Origin: Candidatus Kapaibacterium sp.
GTDB lineage: Bacteria > Bacteroidota > Ignavibacteria > Kapaibacteriales > UBA961
Reading direction: 5' to 3'
Assembly: GCA_023259575.1 (NCBI GenBank)
Contig: JALRHN010000010.1
Location: forward strand, 1-22,926
DNA length: 22,926 nucleotides
In this document: one piece after another, positions 1 through 9,397 of the stretch
Layout of the letters: every line of letters starts with the position of its first letter
Position numbering within the stretch: position 1 is the first letter of the stretch
Made by a program: the position numbers and the translations under genes
The notes under the pieces: model-generated
Told to the model about the DNA's origin: nothing
Seen by the model: the letters and a program-made list of their open reading frames with translations, nothing else
Databases searched by the model: none

Positions 1-3000
1 ATTATTGAGCAAGCTTTCTTCATAAACCTTTTCACCAATGATAGAATAGATATGAACTAATTCCAAAGGTTCATTCTTATAAGAATGTACCATCAACCTA
101 TGACCACCTAAACGGCTAATCAAAATTTCAGTATCATAAGAATTCTTGATTGAACTAATAATTTCTTCAGGAGCATATGCTCCAATAGCATGTATCAACT
201 TATTGGTAAATCTTCCAAAGAAATCTCTATCTCCCAAAGTAATGCCGAATTCCATATTCAAATCAATCCCATTGCTAGCAAATGGTGAATTTGTTGATAT
301 GCGATAAAAAGATAATGAATCATTAGGGTTAGGATACAAGATAGGAGCTACTTTGCCAAATCCTGAAATCTCAGGGTTCGCAAAAATGCCTACATCTTTA
401 TTGTTGATTTTCTCACAATCTTCACATTGTGCTCTAAAAGACTCAAGTGAAGAAATATCTTTCCCAAATCTAAGTGAAAATGCTTTGCCATTTGCCCAAT
501 AGCCATTTCCTTTAAAATGTGGTTTCTGAGCTATAAATGAGGTAGGAATATCAAGCAATTTGACACCATCGGTAATGATTGCATTATTATATGCTCGAAT
601 ATTTGACATTACAGATCCATATTCTGTTAACTGAATTGCAGAAAAACTTGGATAATTATTTTTACTTGCAGGAGCAGTGATGATTGTATTATTGTGCATT
701 AAAAAACCATCCCATTCTGTATTAGGTGCTGTGAACATAGTGACACTACTATTATTTGTACGTGCATCGTTAACACTTATGGAGTATCTAAGAAGGTTTT
801 TCCCCCAAGGTCTTGCTCCTCCAAAGTTTCCAAATAAATATCCAGCACCATCATTATCATGTGAATAACAATATTGAATGATAGAATTAGTTACACCACC
901 ATCGAGATCAAATCCAAGACCATCACATCCTTTACCCTTTCCTGAAGAATTCTTATAAGATTCGCAGAATTGAATGATGATATTATCGGCTGCATATACC
1001 CATATACCTCCTGGACCACCACAGGCAGTATTTTCAGTCCCATTATTGTATGCTCGTGAATATTCTATAGTAGACGAATCAATTTGAGACAATACAATTC
1101 CGCTTCCTTTATGGCTTGGAGCATCATATCCAGAAATATTATATACTTCAGTATTTCGTATTGTAAATCGAGAATGATGATAGAAATTTGTGTTTTGGGT
1201 ATCATATGCAAAAGATACTATCCCATTTTCTTTGCAATCATGTACTTTGCAATTATTGATTAAAACATCTTTATAACCTGATTGAACATCTTTATTCCAT
1301 TCTGAATAGAATCGAATTCCACAGTATCCAAAGTTTTGAATTTCAACATTATTAATAATAATATGATGAAGATGACCAGTTGGTTTATCAGAAAAAAAGA
1401 ACATACCATCAGCATCTTTTTGAACAGATCCACCCAAACCTTTAACTATCATATTATGAAATTCTATTCCTTGTCCATTTGTAACTTTACATCCAATCTG
1501 TTTGCTATTTGTTGTTTGAATAATAGCTTTTCCTTGACCATATGTAGTAAATACAATTGGCTTATCTGGTTTATTTCCATCATTTGATTGTAATTCTATT
1601 CCTCCCGTAAATGTTGCACCGCCTTCGAACAAAATTGTGTCTCCAGGAATGAATGTCATATCATTGATTTTATCTAATGAAGTCCACCCCTTTTCCTTGG
1701 ATAAACCATCAGAATTATCACCTATGGTATTCACATAAAAAGTTCGAGGTTGTTTTTCAATTACTGTTCCATTTCCAAATAGAGCCGTTAGACCCTGAGC
1801 ATACCAGCGAGCAAGATAGTCATTGGGATGTAATGCATTTGCAATACAATGCTTAGCCCCTTTTCTTTGAAAAATGGTTTCACTCAAACTTGTCATATCA
1901 AATACCGCAATACCGGGGCCTTCAAGAGATTTCAGCATCTCCAAAAATCCAAACATCAAACTAGCTCCATTTGAAGGAGCTCCGGTACCTTTAATATCAG
2001 GAACCATATTTCCTATGAGAATAAATTCTGCTTGAGGTATATCTTTTCTAATGGTGTTGATTATGTTTTCTATGCTTGTTTTGAATTGTGCATTAGAAGT
2101 CGTCCCCCAAATATCATTCATCCCCATATCAATTATTACTAAATCAGGCATATTCTTATTAACTAAAGCTTCCGCATATTTAGACAACCAACCGACAGTT
2201 TTCCCGCTTCCAGCACTATTTATGCAAGTTATATTGGAGCCAAATTGTTTCTGTAATTGATCTGCAAATAATTCAATATATCCCCTCATGTATGGTTTTG
2301 TAGCAGGAAAATTTTTGTCATCTCCTATGAATCCAGAAACATTCAAACCTGCTGTTATACTCATCCCAATAGCTTGAATTGTTAAAGGTTGTCCACTAGT
2401 GAGTTTAGACATAGTTTTAGGCAATAATGCTTTTTTATGTTCAATTTCTATTGCAATGTGATCCTTGCTTCTATCTACAATATATGTTACCCTAGTCCAT
2501 GAAGTATGGGTTGTATTGATAAGTCCATTAGAACTTCCATTTCCAGATTTCCCAGGAAGTATGGATACATTTTTTGATATATCGGAAGAAATTTGTTTTA
2601 TAGTTCTGTTAAGTAATGTATAGTCTTTGTTCTGAACAAAAGTAATAGATCCATCAAAGTTTTTGACTGAGAGTAGTGTTTTGGGTACATACATTAAATC
2701 AGCTTCTGCATTTACTTTGTCCAATAATACCAATTCATCAAAGATGGTATCAGACTTCCAAAATGGTTCTAGATATTGTGTATGATCATAACTTGGAATG
2801 AGTGATGAAGAATAATTTGGAAATTCATAATATCCACCATTTGTTGGTGTTACAACTACCCATGCTGCTTTAGCTGGTGATACAGATCATATAGCTTCAG
2901 TTTTATCCACACTTAGCAATTTTACATTTGATATATCGTAAAAATCACATGAACCTCCGGCATAATACATAATATTGGGCTTAGCTTTTATTGCCCCAGG

Positions 3001-3066
3001 CGGTTGTGAGAATAATGAAATTGAAAAAATAAAACTAAATATCAAGCTTAGTACATATACGTTCAT
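1..3066 (-). pseudogene. Secreted SGNH-hydrolase / parallel beta-helix protein with T9SS sorting domain, interrupted by in-frame TGA; 3' end cut by window
   Basis: Reading the minus strand from ATG 3066 gives 1022 codons with one stop, a TGA at 2889-2887 (codon 60); the same frame is otherwise open to the window edge. Residues 1-21 are a signal peptide ending LFSQ. Around 220-420 is an SGNH-hydrolase-like domain: GMSITAG (Ser236, block I), NSAGSGKT (283-290, block II), GMND (315-318, block III) and NALHPND (410-416, block V). From about 443 a FYVNTIGDNSDG start opens a repetitive Asn/Gly-rich region up to AIGAYAP near 963, typical of right-handed parallel beta-helix carbohydrate-active proteins. 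The last 60 residues (LVHIYSIIGEKVY) resemble a T9SS type A sorting domain. Inference: an exported polysaccharide-acting esterase or lyase. The single TGA means a recent nonsense mutation or a sequencing error; the frame is kept on both sides. The substrate is unknown. Confidence 0.75.
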
Positions 3067-3132
3067 ATAATGTATGATTGTTGATGAATAAATGTCAGAA
3101 ATCTAATAAATGATATTAAATACAACAAATTA

Positions 3133-3744
3133 TCAATTCAGAATACTTCGTAATATTCCATATACCATTTCCAAAGGAAGCCCTACAATATTATAATAAC
3201 ACCCAACTATTTTTTTTACAAATACTGCCCCAAAATCCTCTTGAATTCCATATGCACCTGCTTTATCCATTGGCGATCCAGTGGCTATATATGCATAGAT
3301 TTCATCATCTTCTAATATTCTGAATTCTACTTCCGTCATTTGATATGAAGAGATTTTGTTCATTGAAGGAACTTGAGTAATAGCAATACCAGTATAAACA
3401 TAATGTGTTCTTCCACTTAAAGATCTTAGCATAGAATATGCTTCATTAGCATCTACTGGCTTATTTAATATATTGCCATCAATCACAACAATTGTATCTG
3501 CACCCAATACTATAGCTGGTTCATTACCTAACTTTTCTGCTACGGCATTTGCTTTTGAACAAGCAAGAGCCTGAACATATTCTGAAGGAATCATATCAAG
3601 TGGCAATGCTAATTCATCAATATCTGCTGGAATCACACTAAATGTAAGGCCTAATTGTTCTAGTAATAATCGACGTCTAGGAGATTGAGAAGCTAAAATA
3701 AGCGGCTTAGATAAATGTAAAACTGATGGTATCTTAGATTTCAT
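3133..3744 (-). CDS. maf: Maf family nucleoside triphosphate pyrophosphatase
   Basis: A 203-residue cytoplasmic protein of the Maf/YhdE family, which hydrolyses non-canonical or pyrimidine nucleoside triphosphates (dTTP/UTP or modified NTPs) to the monophosphate and PPi. Visible family signatures are LASQSPRRRLLLEQLG near residue 17, the IDE/EYVQALACSKA segment, VLGADTIVV followed by NKPVDANEA, SGRTHYVYTG, and the C-terminal GSPMDKAGAYGIQ. Length fits the family (about 190-210). The gene ends in tandem TGA-TAA stops, showing that TGA is an ordinary stop in this genome. It lies 66 bases upstream of the broken secreted-protein gene on the same strand and divergent from the PlsY-like gene. Which Maf substrate class it prefers cannot be read from sequence alone. 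Confidence 0.93.
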   Translation of the reverse strand: MKSKIPSVLHLSKPLILASQSPRRRLLLEQLGLTFSVIPADIDELALPLDMIPSEYVQALACSKANAVAEKLGNEPAIVLGADTIVVIDGNILNKPVDANEAYSMLRSLSGRTHYVYTGIAITQVPSMNKISSYQMTEVEFRILEDDEIYAYIATGSPMDKAGAYGIQEDFGAVFVKKIVGCYYNIVGLPLEMVYGILRSILN

Positions 3745-3842
3745 ATGTATTAATGAAAATGTAATTGAATCTATTAAAGTAAAGACATCATAAATTGATT
3801 ATTTTGCATATTATAATCCAGCATTTCATAAGCCTAACATAT

Positions 3843-4424
3843 ATGCAAAAGAATATTATTGAATTATTAATGATGCCTGGTTTAGGAGCTCTGTGTGGAG
3901 CAATTCCATTTGAAGATATATTCAGAAAGACCCAAGCATTTGCACCTCTTACCAAAAATCAGAAGATTATCATTAATTCTTTGGCTTTTTGTATACCAAT
4001 TATAGCAGGACTTATCGGATATAGTGTTTTTGGAACTTTTTCTGCAATTGCTTTAGGATCTGCAAGTGCAGCTTTATTCCATACATTTAATCCATTTGCT
4101 CGTTTTAGAAGTAAAGGATTTTGGTCGGCTGCAGGTGCAGCAATCATAACAAGCCCATTTCTTATGATTCTTTTTGCAATTATGTGGCTTACTGGTTATG
4201 GTGTTTTAGGAAAACAAAAAGCAATTGCAATGATGAGCGGAATAATTGGTACTGCATTATTATCACCAACTACACCAGCTTTGATTTTACAGACATTTCA
4301 GATAATACCTTTTGCAGAAAGAGCTGAACATACTTTATTTGCACTTTTACTTTGTATGACATTATTTATCAGAAATTTAGATGATATAAGACATATTATT
4401 CAACAGAATATAGATAAAGAATAA
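3843..4424 (+). CDS. PlsY-like membrane protein with degenerate acyltransferase motifs
   Basis: A 193-residue integral membrane protein with about five hydrophobic segments. The frame is open from a TTG at 3795, but the ATG at 3843 (MQKNIIELL) gives a more natural start. The layout recalls PlsY, the acylphosphate:glycerol-3-phosphate acyltransferase: GAIPF at 19-23 matches the PlsY GSIPF element, HTFNPFARF (80-88) with SKG (90-92) and AAG (96-98) matches the H-N-P-F-GGKGVATAAG loop, and the C-terminal RNLDDIRHII matches RHRENIKRL. The first catalytic loop (GSGNIGATN in PlsY) is not recognisable, being replaced by QAFAPLTKNQ, and GGKGVAT is degraded to RSKGFWS. Either a non-catalytic paralog or a strongly diverged enzyme. 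It ends three bases from the convergent lipoprotein gene. Assignment rests on pattern resemblance only. Confidence 0.55.
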   Translation: MQKNIIELLMMPGLGALCGAIPFEDIFRKTQAFAPLTKNQKIIINSLAFCIPIIAGLIGYSVFGTFSAIALGSASAALFHTFNPFARFRSKGFWSAAGAAIITSPFLMILFAIMWLTGYGVLGKQKAIAMMSGIIGTALLSPTTPALILQTFQIIPFAERAEHTLFALLLCMTLFIRNLDDIRHIIQQNIDKE

Positions 4425-4427
4425 ACT

Positions 4428-4763
4428 TTATTGTCTTTTTGAATTCGTATCAGCTACTTTCATTTCTGATTCTAAATGAGAGCGAACAGAGTCCAATAAT
4501 GCTCTCATTTTCTCTGGATTTTGTGAATATTCTCTATATAGTTTAGAAAAAGCAGTATCACTTAGCTTATAGGCTTTCAATATTTCCTTGACCGCTTTAT
4601 TACTGCTTAGTGTATCAGGATATGTTTCTCTTGCTTTTAAAATTTCAGTATATACAGTTATGAATTCTTTATCTTGTTCAGTTATAGCATCTGAACATGA
4701 GTTAAGTACACAACTCATTATACATATTGTGCATAGTATAAATAGATAGAATATTGCATTCAT
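4428..4763 (-). CDS. Small putative lipoprotein, helical domain
   Basis: A 111-residue protein not recognised with certainty. The N-terminus is a hydrophobic signal of about 20 residues ending in LNSC (Cys23), a passable lipobox for signal peptidase II; an earlier Cys18 (IMSC) is a possible alternative. The mature part is charged and predicted alpha-helical (ITEQDKEFITVYTEILKAR, then an EKMRALLDSVRSHLESEM helix). Its size, lipobox and helical repeat resemble small Bacteroidota lipoproteins of the DUF4296 kind, but that match is by impression. It is convergent with the PlsY-like gene and divergent from aspS, with 74 bases between the two start codons. No catalytic motif is visible. Confidence 0.7.
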   Translation of the reverse strand: MNAIFYLFILCTICIMSCVLNSCSDAITEQDKEFITVYTEILKARETYPDTLSSNKAVKEILKAYKLSDTAFSKLYREYSQNPEKMRALLDSVRSHLESEMKVADTNSKRQ

Positions 4764-4837
4764 ATTATTAGTATATCTTTTATAATTGATGCATGAAACT
4801 ACGATTTTCTTTTGATTCTACAATTTCGGTATAAGAT

Positions 4838-6616
4838 ATGTCTTTTTTACAGCGTACGGTAACATGTGGTTTTTTAAGACCAGAACACAGTGGAAATGAA
4901 GTCATTTTAAATGGATGGATACATCGCAGAAGAGATTTTGGTAGTGTTACTTTTTTGGATATTCGAGATCGCTATGGCATTACCCAAGTGATTGTAGAAA
5001 GAGATGAAATGCCCGAAATAGGTGAAATTGCTAAAGAATTAAGAGCAGAATTTGTGGTAGCAATAAAGGGTACTGTTCGAATGCGAGAAAACCCTAATAT
5101 GAATATACCTACAGGTTTAATTGAAGTTGTAGCGCATCATATACATATTATAAATAAAGCTGAGGTTCCAATTTTTGAGATTAGTGATGAAAATCTTGCA
5201 AATGAAGAATTACGCTTGAAATATCGCTATCTAGATCTTCGTAGGCCTACGCTTCAGAGAAATTTTATCATGCGTAATAAACTCTATCAGCTAACACATC
5301 GTTTTTTTGCTGAGCATGATTTTATAGAAGTAGAAACACCTATACTCACAAAGTCAACACCTGAAGGTGCTCGTGATTATCTTGTTCCAAGCAGAGTACA
5401 TAATGGTTTGTTCTATGCTTTGCCTCAATCTCCTCAATTATATAAACAATTATTGATGATTTCTGGCTTTGATAGATATATGCAGATCGTAAAATGCTTT
5501 AGAGATGAAGATTTACGTGCCGATCGTCAACCAGAATTTACCCAAATTGATGTCGAAATGTCTTTTATTGAACAAGACACAATTATTAATCTAACCGAAA
5601 CATTTATTCAAACTGTTTGGAAAGAACTTCTTGAACAAGAGATTCCTTCTGAATTCCCCAGAATGAGCTTTCATGAAGCTATGAATAGATTTGGTAGTGA
5701 CAAACCTGATACTCGATATTCTCTTGAATTAACTTCAATTACTCATTTAGTTCATAATTCAGAATTTAAAGTGTTTCAAGATGCTTGTGCTTTAAAAGAT
5801 GGTGCAATTATAGCTCTGAATGCAAAACAATGTGCTGGATTTTCAAGAAAACAAATAGATGAGTTAACAGATCATGCAAAAAAATATGGGGCCGGTGGAT
5901 TAGCATGGATTAAATGGAATATTGAAGGAGATATTCAATCTCCAATAGCAAAATTTTTATCAGAAGATGAATTACAAAGTATTCTTTCGGCTTGCTCTGC
6001 ACAGAAAGGTGATATGTTACTTATTGCTGCCGGAGAATGGGAAAGAGCCTGTATAATTGGTGGAGCTCTAAGAACCGAAATTGCCAAAAGAACTGGAATA
6101 TTAGATGCCGTAGTAGGTACATTCTCTTTTCTTTGGATAACAGAATTCCCATTGCTTGAATTTAGTCCTGAAGAAAATCGTTATATCGCCAGACATCACC
6201 CATTTACTGCCCCAATGAATGAAGATGTTCATTTGCTTGATTCAGCTCCAGAAAAAGCTAGAGCAAAAGCTCATGATTTGGTTATTAATGGATATGAAGT
6301 TGCTGGTGGAAGTATCCGTATCCATCAAAATGCTGTTCAACAAAGAATGTTTGATTTATTAGGCTTTACTCCAGAAGAATCCGAATCTAAATTTGGCTTT
6401 TTATTAAGCGCATTGCAATATGGTGCGCCTCCTCATGGTGGTATTGCTTTTGGCTTTGATAGATTATCTATGTTGGTTGCAGGAACAGAAAATATTAGAG
6501 ATGTTGTTGCTTTCCCAAAAACTACAAGTGCTTATGCTTTAATGGAACAATCACCATCTCAGGTTGCTACAAAACAACTCGGTGAATTAGGTATCAATAT
6601 AGATGTAAAGAAATAA
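4838..6616 (+). CDS. aspS: Aspartyl-tRNA synthetase (bacterial type)
   Basis: A 592-residue class II aminoacyl-tRNA synthetase that charges tRNA-Asp in the cytoplasm. The N-terminal OB-fold anticodon-binding domain starts with GWIHRRRDFGSVTFLDIRD. The catalytic core shows FIEVETPILTKSTPEGARD, the class II motif 2 loop FRDEDLRADRQPEFTQIDVE (from F221) and motif 3 GIAFGFDRLSML (Arg542). The long segment between motifs 2 and 3 is the GAD insertion of bacterial AspRS, and total length fits. A His follows GWI in the OB fold, a position linked in some bacteria to non-discriminating Asp/Asn charging; with no GatCAB here this cannot be settled. The adaptor gene follows after three bases, so it heads a four-gene run. 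No strong Shine-Dalgarno precedes the start. Confidence 0.97.
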   Translation: MSFLQRTVTCGFLRPEHSGNEVILNGWIHRRRDFGSVTFLDIRDRYGITQVIVERDEMPEIGEIAKELRAEFVVAIKGTVRMRENPNMNIPTGLIEVVAHHIHIINKAEVPIFEISDENLANEELRLKYRYLDLRRPTLQRNFIMRNKLYQLTHRFFAEHDFIEVETPILTKSTPEGARDYLVPSRVHNGLFYALPQSPQLYKQLLMISGFDRYMQIVKCFRDEDLRADRQPEFTQIDVEMSFIEQDTIINLTETFIQTVWKELLEQEIPSEFPRMSFHEAMNRFGSDKPDTRYSLELTSITHLVHNSEFKVFQDACALKDGAIIALNAKQCAGFSRKQIDELTDHAKKYGAGGLAWIKWNIEGDIQSPIAKFLSEDELQSILSACSAQKGDMLLIAAGEWERACIIGGALRTEIAKRTGILDAVVGTFSFLWITEFPLLEFSPEENRYIARHHPFTAPMNEDVHLLDSAPEKARAKAHDLVINGYEVAGGSIRIHQNAVQQRMFDLLGFTPEESESKFGFLLSALQYGAPPHGGIAFGFDRLSMLVAGTENIRDVVAFPKTTSAYALMEQSPSQVATKQLGELGINIDVKK

Positions 6617-6619
6617 GCA

Positions 6620-7678
6620 ATGAAAAAAATTAGCATGTATATCGTATTGATTCTAGCTGTATCTGCAGGAATATGGTTTGGAAACAAACAGTCAACTATT
6701 CCAGATATAGCAAAAAATAAACGAGTATTACCCCCAATTACATCTACATATATTATAGTTAAAGATACAGTTCTTACTAGATTACTTCATGTTTCTGGTT
6801 CATTACTTCCTCAAGATGAAATTGCAATTGCTCCAGAAATTAATGGAAGAATAAAGAAATTATATATCAATGAAGGTAGTGTAGTTCAAAAGGGAACTAT
6901 CCTTGTTAAACTTGATGATGCAGATTTACAAGCACAATTAAATAAAGTGAAAGCATTAATCTCTTTAGCAGAAATAAATGCAAAAAGAGAAAAAGAACTT
7001 CTAAAAGGTGGTGGTACCAGCTCTGAATTACTTGAAAAAGCTGATAATACCGTTATAACATTACAATCAGATTTTCAATTATTAAAAGTAGCTATAGCTA
7101 AAACAGAGATTAAAGCTCCTTTCTCTGGAACTATTGGCCTAAAAGAAGTAAGCGAAGGAAGTTTTGTGTCACCAGGCACTACAATTTCTCATTTGGTAAA
7201 TTCTTCCCCTATAAGAATTGAATGCTCTATTCCTGAGAAATATACTACTCTCATTAAAAAAAATATGAAAATTCAATTCCATATATATGGAAACGAACAA
7301 TCATTCGAAGCTAAAATTAGTGCAATCAATCCAATGATTGATCCAATATCTAGAACAACAAAGATCATTGCGCTTTATCCAAATACAAAAGGAGAATGTA
7401 AGCCAGGGGCTTTTGCAGATATAGAAATTCCTTTATCAGTAGAAGAAAAAGCTATACTTATTCCAAATGAGGCGATAGTACCGGATATTAGAGGATTACG
7501 AGTTTTTCTATTAAAACAGGGCAAAGCAAAGCCAAAGCCTATCGAAGCTGGAATGAGAACAGCATCTTCATTAGAAATACTTAAAGGTTTGAACATAGGG
7601 GACACTGTATTAGTTGCCGGAGCTTCATTAATGAAACCAGGTAGTAAAGTTAAAGCTAAACCAATGAATATAAAGTAA
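6620..7678 (+). CDS. RND efflux periplasmic adaptor (membrane fusion protein)
   Basis: A 352-residue HlyD/AcrA-type adaptor, which normally bridges an inner-membrane RND transporter and an outer-membrane channel. Residues 1-22 form a signal peptide or membrane anchor. The first lipoyl half (EIAIAPEINGRIKKLYINEGSVVQKG) precedes a short alpha-hairpin (DADLQAQLNKVKALISLAE), and the second half follows as IKAPFSGTIGLKEVSEGSFV. Then come the beta-barrel (INPMIDPISRTTKIIALYPN) and membrane-proximal domain ending in LNIGDTVLVAGASLMKPGSKV. No transporter or outer-membrane factor gene follows; the next genes are a DUF2203 protein and argD. It is thus an orphan adaptor, or its pump lies elsewhere. It starts three bases after the aspS stop, so translation is probably coupled. 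Confidence 0.9.
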   Translation: MKKISMYIVLILAVSAGIWFGNKQSTIPDIAKNKRVLPPITSTYIIVKDTVLTRLLHVSGSLLPQDEIAIAPEINGRIKKLYINEGSVVQKGTILVKLDDADLQAQLNKVKALISLAEINAKREKELLKGGGTSSELLEKADNTVITLQSDFQLLKVAIAKTEIKAPFSGTIGLKEVSEGSFVSPGTTISHLVNSSPIRIECSIPEKYTTLIKKNMKIQFHIYGNEQSFEAKISAINPMIDPISRTTKIIALYPNTKGECKPGAFADIEIPLSVEEKAILIPNEAIVPDIRGLRVFLLKQGKAKPKPIEAGMRTASSLEILKGLNIGDTVLVAGASLMKPGSKVKAKPMNIK

Positions 7679-7684
7679 ATAGAT

Positions 7685-8083
7685 ATGAAAAAATACTTTA
7701 CAGCTCAAGAAGCAATAGCTACATTACCATTAGTAAAAAGTATTGTTAAAGATATTTTACGATTTGGATCAGCATTAAGAGATCGAGCATCTTATGTTAT
7801 TTCTAGCGGTTTGGGAAAGCCTGAAGACGATGAAGATTGTATTGCTTTAGCCGAATCTCTGCAAGATTTATATATAGAATTAGAAGAATTAGGTTGTGAA
7901 TATAAAGATTGGAGCTATTCAGTTGGGCTTGTTGATTTTCCATCATTATTAGAAGGTAATGAAATCTTATTATGTTGGCGTAGTGATGAAGAAACTATAA
8001 GCCATTATCATGGAATTTATGAAGGATTTTCGGGAAGAAAACCTTTGCCTTCTGTTTATAATAGTTCATTTTATAAAGATTGA
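7685..8083 (+). CDS. DUF2203 family protein
   Basis: A 132-residue soluble protein of unknown function. It matches the DUF2203 pattern: an N-terminal FTAQEAIATLPLVKSIVKDIL helix, a central helical hairpin, a segment beginning LEELGCEYKDW and running into VGLVDFPSLLEGNEILLCW, and the end SHYHGIYEGFSGRKPLP. In the family the GLVDFP, LCW and GF-GR-PL elements are conserved, and all are present. The start is six bases after the adaptor stop and the end 16 bases before argD, so it belongs to the aspS run. No catalytic residues are known for the family, so no function is proposed. Confidence 0.85.
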   Translation: MKKYFTAQEAIATLPLVKSIVKDILRFGSALRDRASYVISSGLGKPEDDEDCIALAESLQDLYIELEELGCEYKDWSYSVGLVDFPSLLEGNEILLCWRSDEETISHYHGIYEGFSGRKPLPSVYNSSFYKD

Positions 8084-8099
8084 ATTACTTAACAAAACT

Positions 8100-9284
8100 A
8101 TGAGTACAGATTTAATAAGCCGAGAACAAAACGTATTATTTCAAAATTACCGAAGATTGCCAATTGAATTAGACTATGCAAAGGGATCTTATATTTATGA
8201 TAAATCCGGAAGGAAATATTTAGATTTTCTTAGTGGTATTGCTGTTAATGCATTGGGACATAGCCATCCTAAACTTGTTGATGCAGTAGTTAAGCAAGCA
8301 CAAAAGTCTATGCATGTTTCAAATTTCTTCTATCAAGAAAGTCAGATTAGGCTTGCAGAACTCATATGTGAATTAGGTTCTTATCAAAGAGTTTTCTTTA
8401 GTAATTCCGGTGCTGAAAGTTTTGAAGGAGCCATTAAAATTGCAAGACTATGGGGATCTAAACATAATAAAACAGATATTTTTGCTTTCCATGGTGGATT
8501 TCATGGCAGAACTTATGGCTCATTAAGTTTAATGGATAAAGCTATTTATAGAGATGGAATGGGACCATTTTTACCTAATATGCATGTTCTTCCTTTTAAT
8601 GATATCGATGCTCTGTATTCCGCTATTAATGAACATACATGTGCAGTAGCTTTGGAATTTTTACAAGGTGAAGGCGGAATTATTCATGCAGAACCAGAAT
8701 TTGTAAGTGCTTTGGAATCATTAAAAGAACAGTATAATTTTTTGATTATAGCAGATGAAGTTCAAGCAGGTGCAGGAAGAACAGGATCTTTTTTTTACTT
8801 TGATAAATATCTTGTCAAACCAGATATAGTTGTGATGGCTAAAGGCATGGGTGGAGGGCTTCCATTGGGAGCAATTGTAACAACTGATGATTTATCTAAA
8901 GTAATCGAAAAAGGAATGCATGGTACCACATATGGAGGCAATGCATTAGCATGCGTAGCTGGCATAGTTGTAATGGAAGAATTAAAAAATGGTGTGCAAA
9001 ATCATGCAAAAGAAATGGGATGCTACCTAAAAGATGCTCTACTTGAAGTACAAAAAGAATTTTCTGACCAAATAGCAGAAATTAGAGGATGTGGATGTAT
9101 GCAAGGAATAGTTCTTCATTATGAAGCATCTATATTAGTAGCAGAATTATTAAAGCATAATATTATAACAAATGCAACTGCAGTCAATGTATTACGATTA
9201 TTACCTCCATTAACAATATCGAAAGAAGAAATTGATGAATTTATTGATGGATTAAAGATATCCTTACAATCATTGCAACTATAA
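8100..9284 (+). CDS. argD: Acetylornithine aminotransferase (class III, PLP-dependent)
   Basis: A 394-residue class III aminotransferase that most likely converts N-acetylglutamate semialdehyde to N2-acetylornithine in arginine synthesis. The frame is open from 8010, overlapping the DUF2203 gene, but ATG 8100 (MSTDLISREQNVLFQNY) fits the family start and avoids the overlap. Motifs: FLSGIAVNALGHSHP, the phosphate-binding SNSGAESFEGAIK, FHGGFHGRTYGSLS, ALEFLQGEGGI, IIADEVQAGAGRTG, the PLP-lysine in MAKGMGGGLPLGA (Lys248) and GTTYGGNALAC. The QGEGGI and DEVQAGAGRTG elements are typical of ArgD, although related enzymes (ornithine, succinylornithine or LysW-linked aminotransferases) share them. 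Last gene of the aspS run; no other arginine genes are nearby. Confidence 0.9.
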   Translation: MSTDLISREQNVLFQNYRRLPIELDYAKGSYIYDKSGRKYLDFLSGIAVNALGHSHPKLVDAVVKQAQKSMHVSNFFYQESQIRLAELICELGSYQRVFFSNSGAESFEGAIKIARLWGSKHNKTDIFAFHGGFHGRTYGSLSLMDKAIYRDGMGPFLPNMHVLPFNDIDALYSAINEHTCAVALEFLQGEGGIIHAEPEFVSALESLKEQYNFLIIADEVQAGAGRTGSFFYFDKYLVKPDIVVMAKGMGGGLPLGAIVTTDDLSKVIEKGMHGTTYGGNALACVAGIVVMEELKNGVQNHAKEMGCYLKDALLEVQKEFSDQIAEIRGCGCMQGIVLHYEASILVAELLKHNIITNATAVNVLRLLPPLTISKEEIDEFIDGLKISLQSLQL

Positions 9285-9332
9285 GATAATATTGATATTT
9301 GTGTAGACTTCATACATTTTTCACATAAATCC

Positions 9333-9363
9333 TTGTTCATAACTTATAATTACTTTATTTTTG
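9333..9363 (+). promoter_or_regulatory. Candidate Bacteroidota-type promoter for ffh-rpsP
   Basis: TATTTTTG at 9356-9363 matches the Bacteroidota -7 consensus TAnnTTTG, and a TTG at 9333-9335 sits 20 bases upstream as a -33 element. Transcription would start near 9370, about 28 bases before the ffh ATG. It lies in the 113-base gap after argD. This is a motif match only. Confidence 0.4.
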
Positions 9364-9397
9364 TGGCTCACTATTTGGCATTTGCCGGAAATTAGGA

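Noticed and set aside
1336..1587. Plus-strand open frames in the first 2.3 kb
   Set aside because: They run antisense to the beta-helix and SGNH coding sequence, which has clear motifs on the minus strand.
2887..2889. Selenocysteine or reassigned UGA
   Set aside because: Several neighbouring genes end normally with TGA, no convincing hairpin lies just after the codon, and the protein class is not known to use selenocysteine.
8010..8099. Upstream extension of argD overlapping the DUF2203 gene
   Set aside because: The extra 30 residues are hydrophobic and unlike the family N-terminus; the ATG at 8100 starts the recognisable protein.
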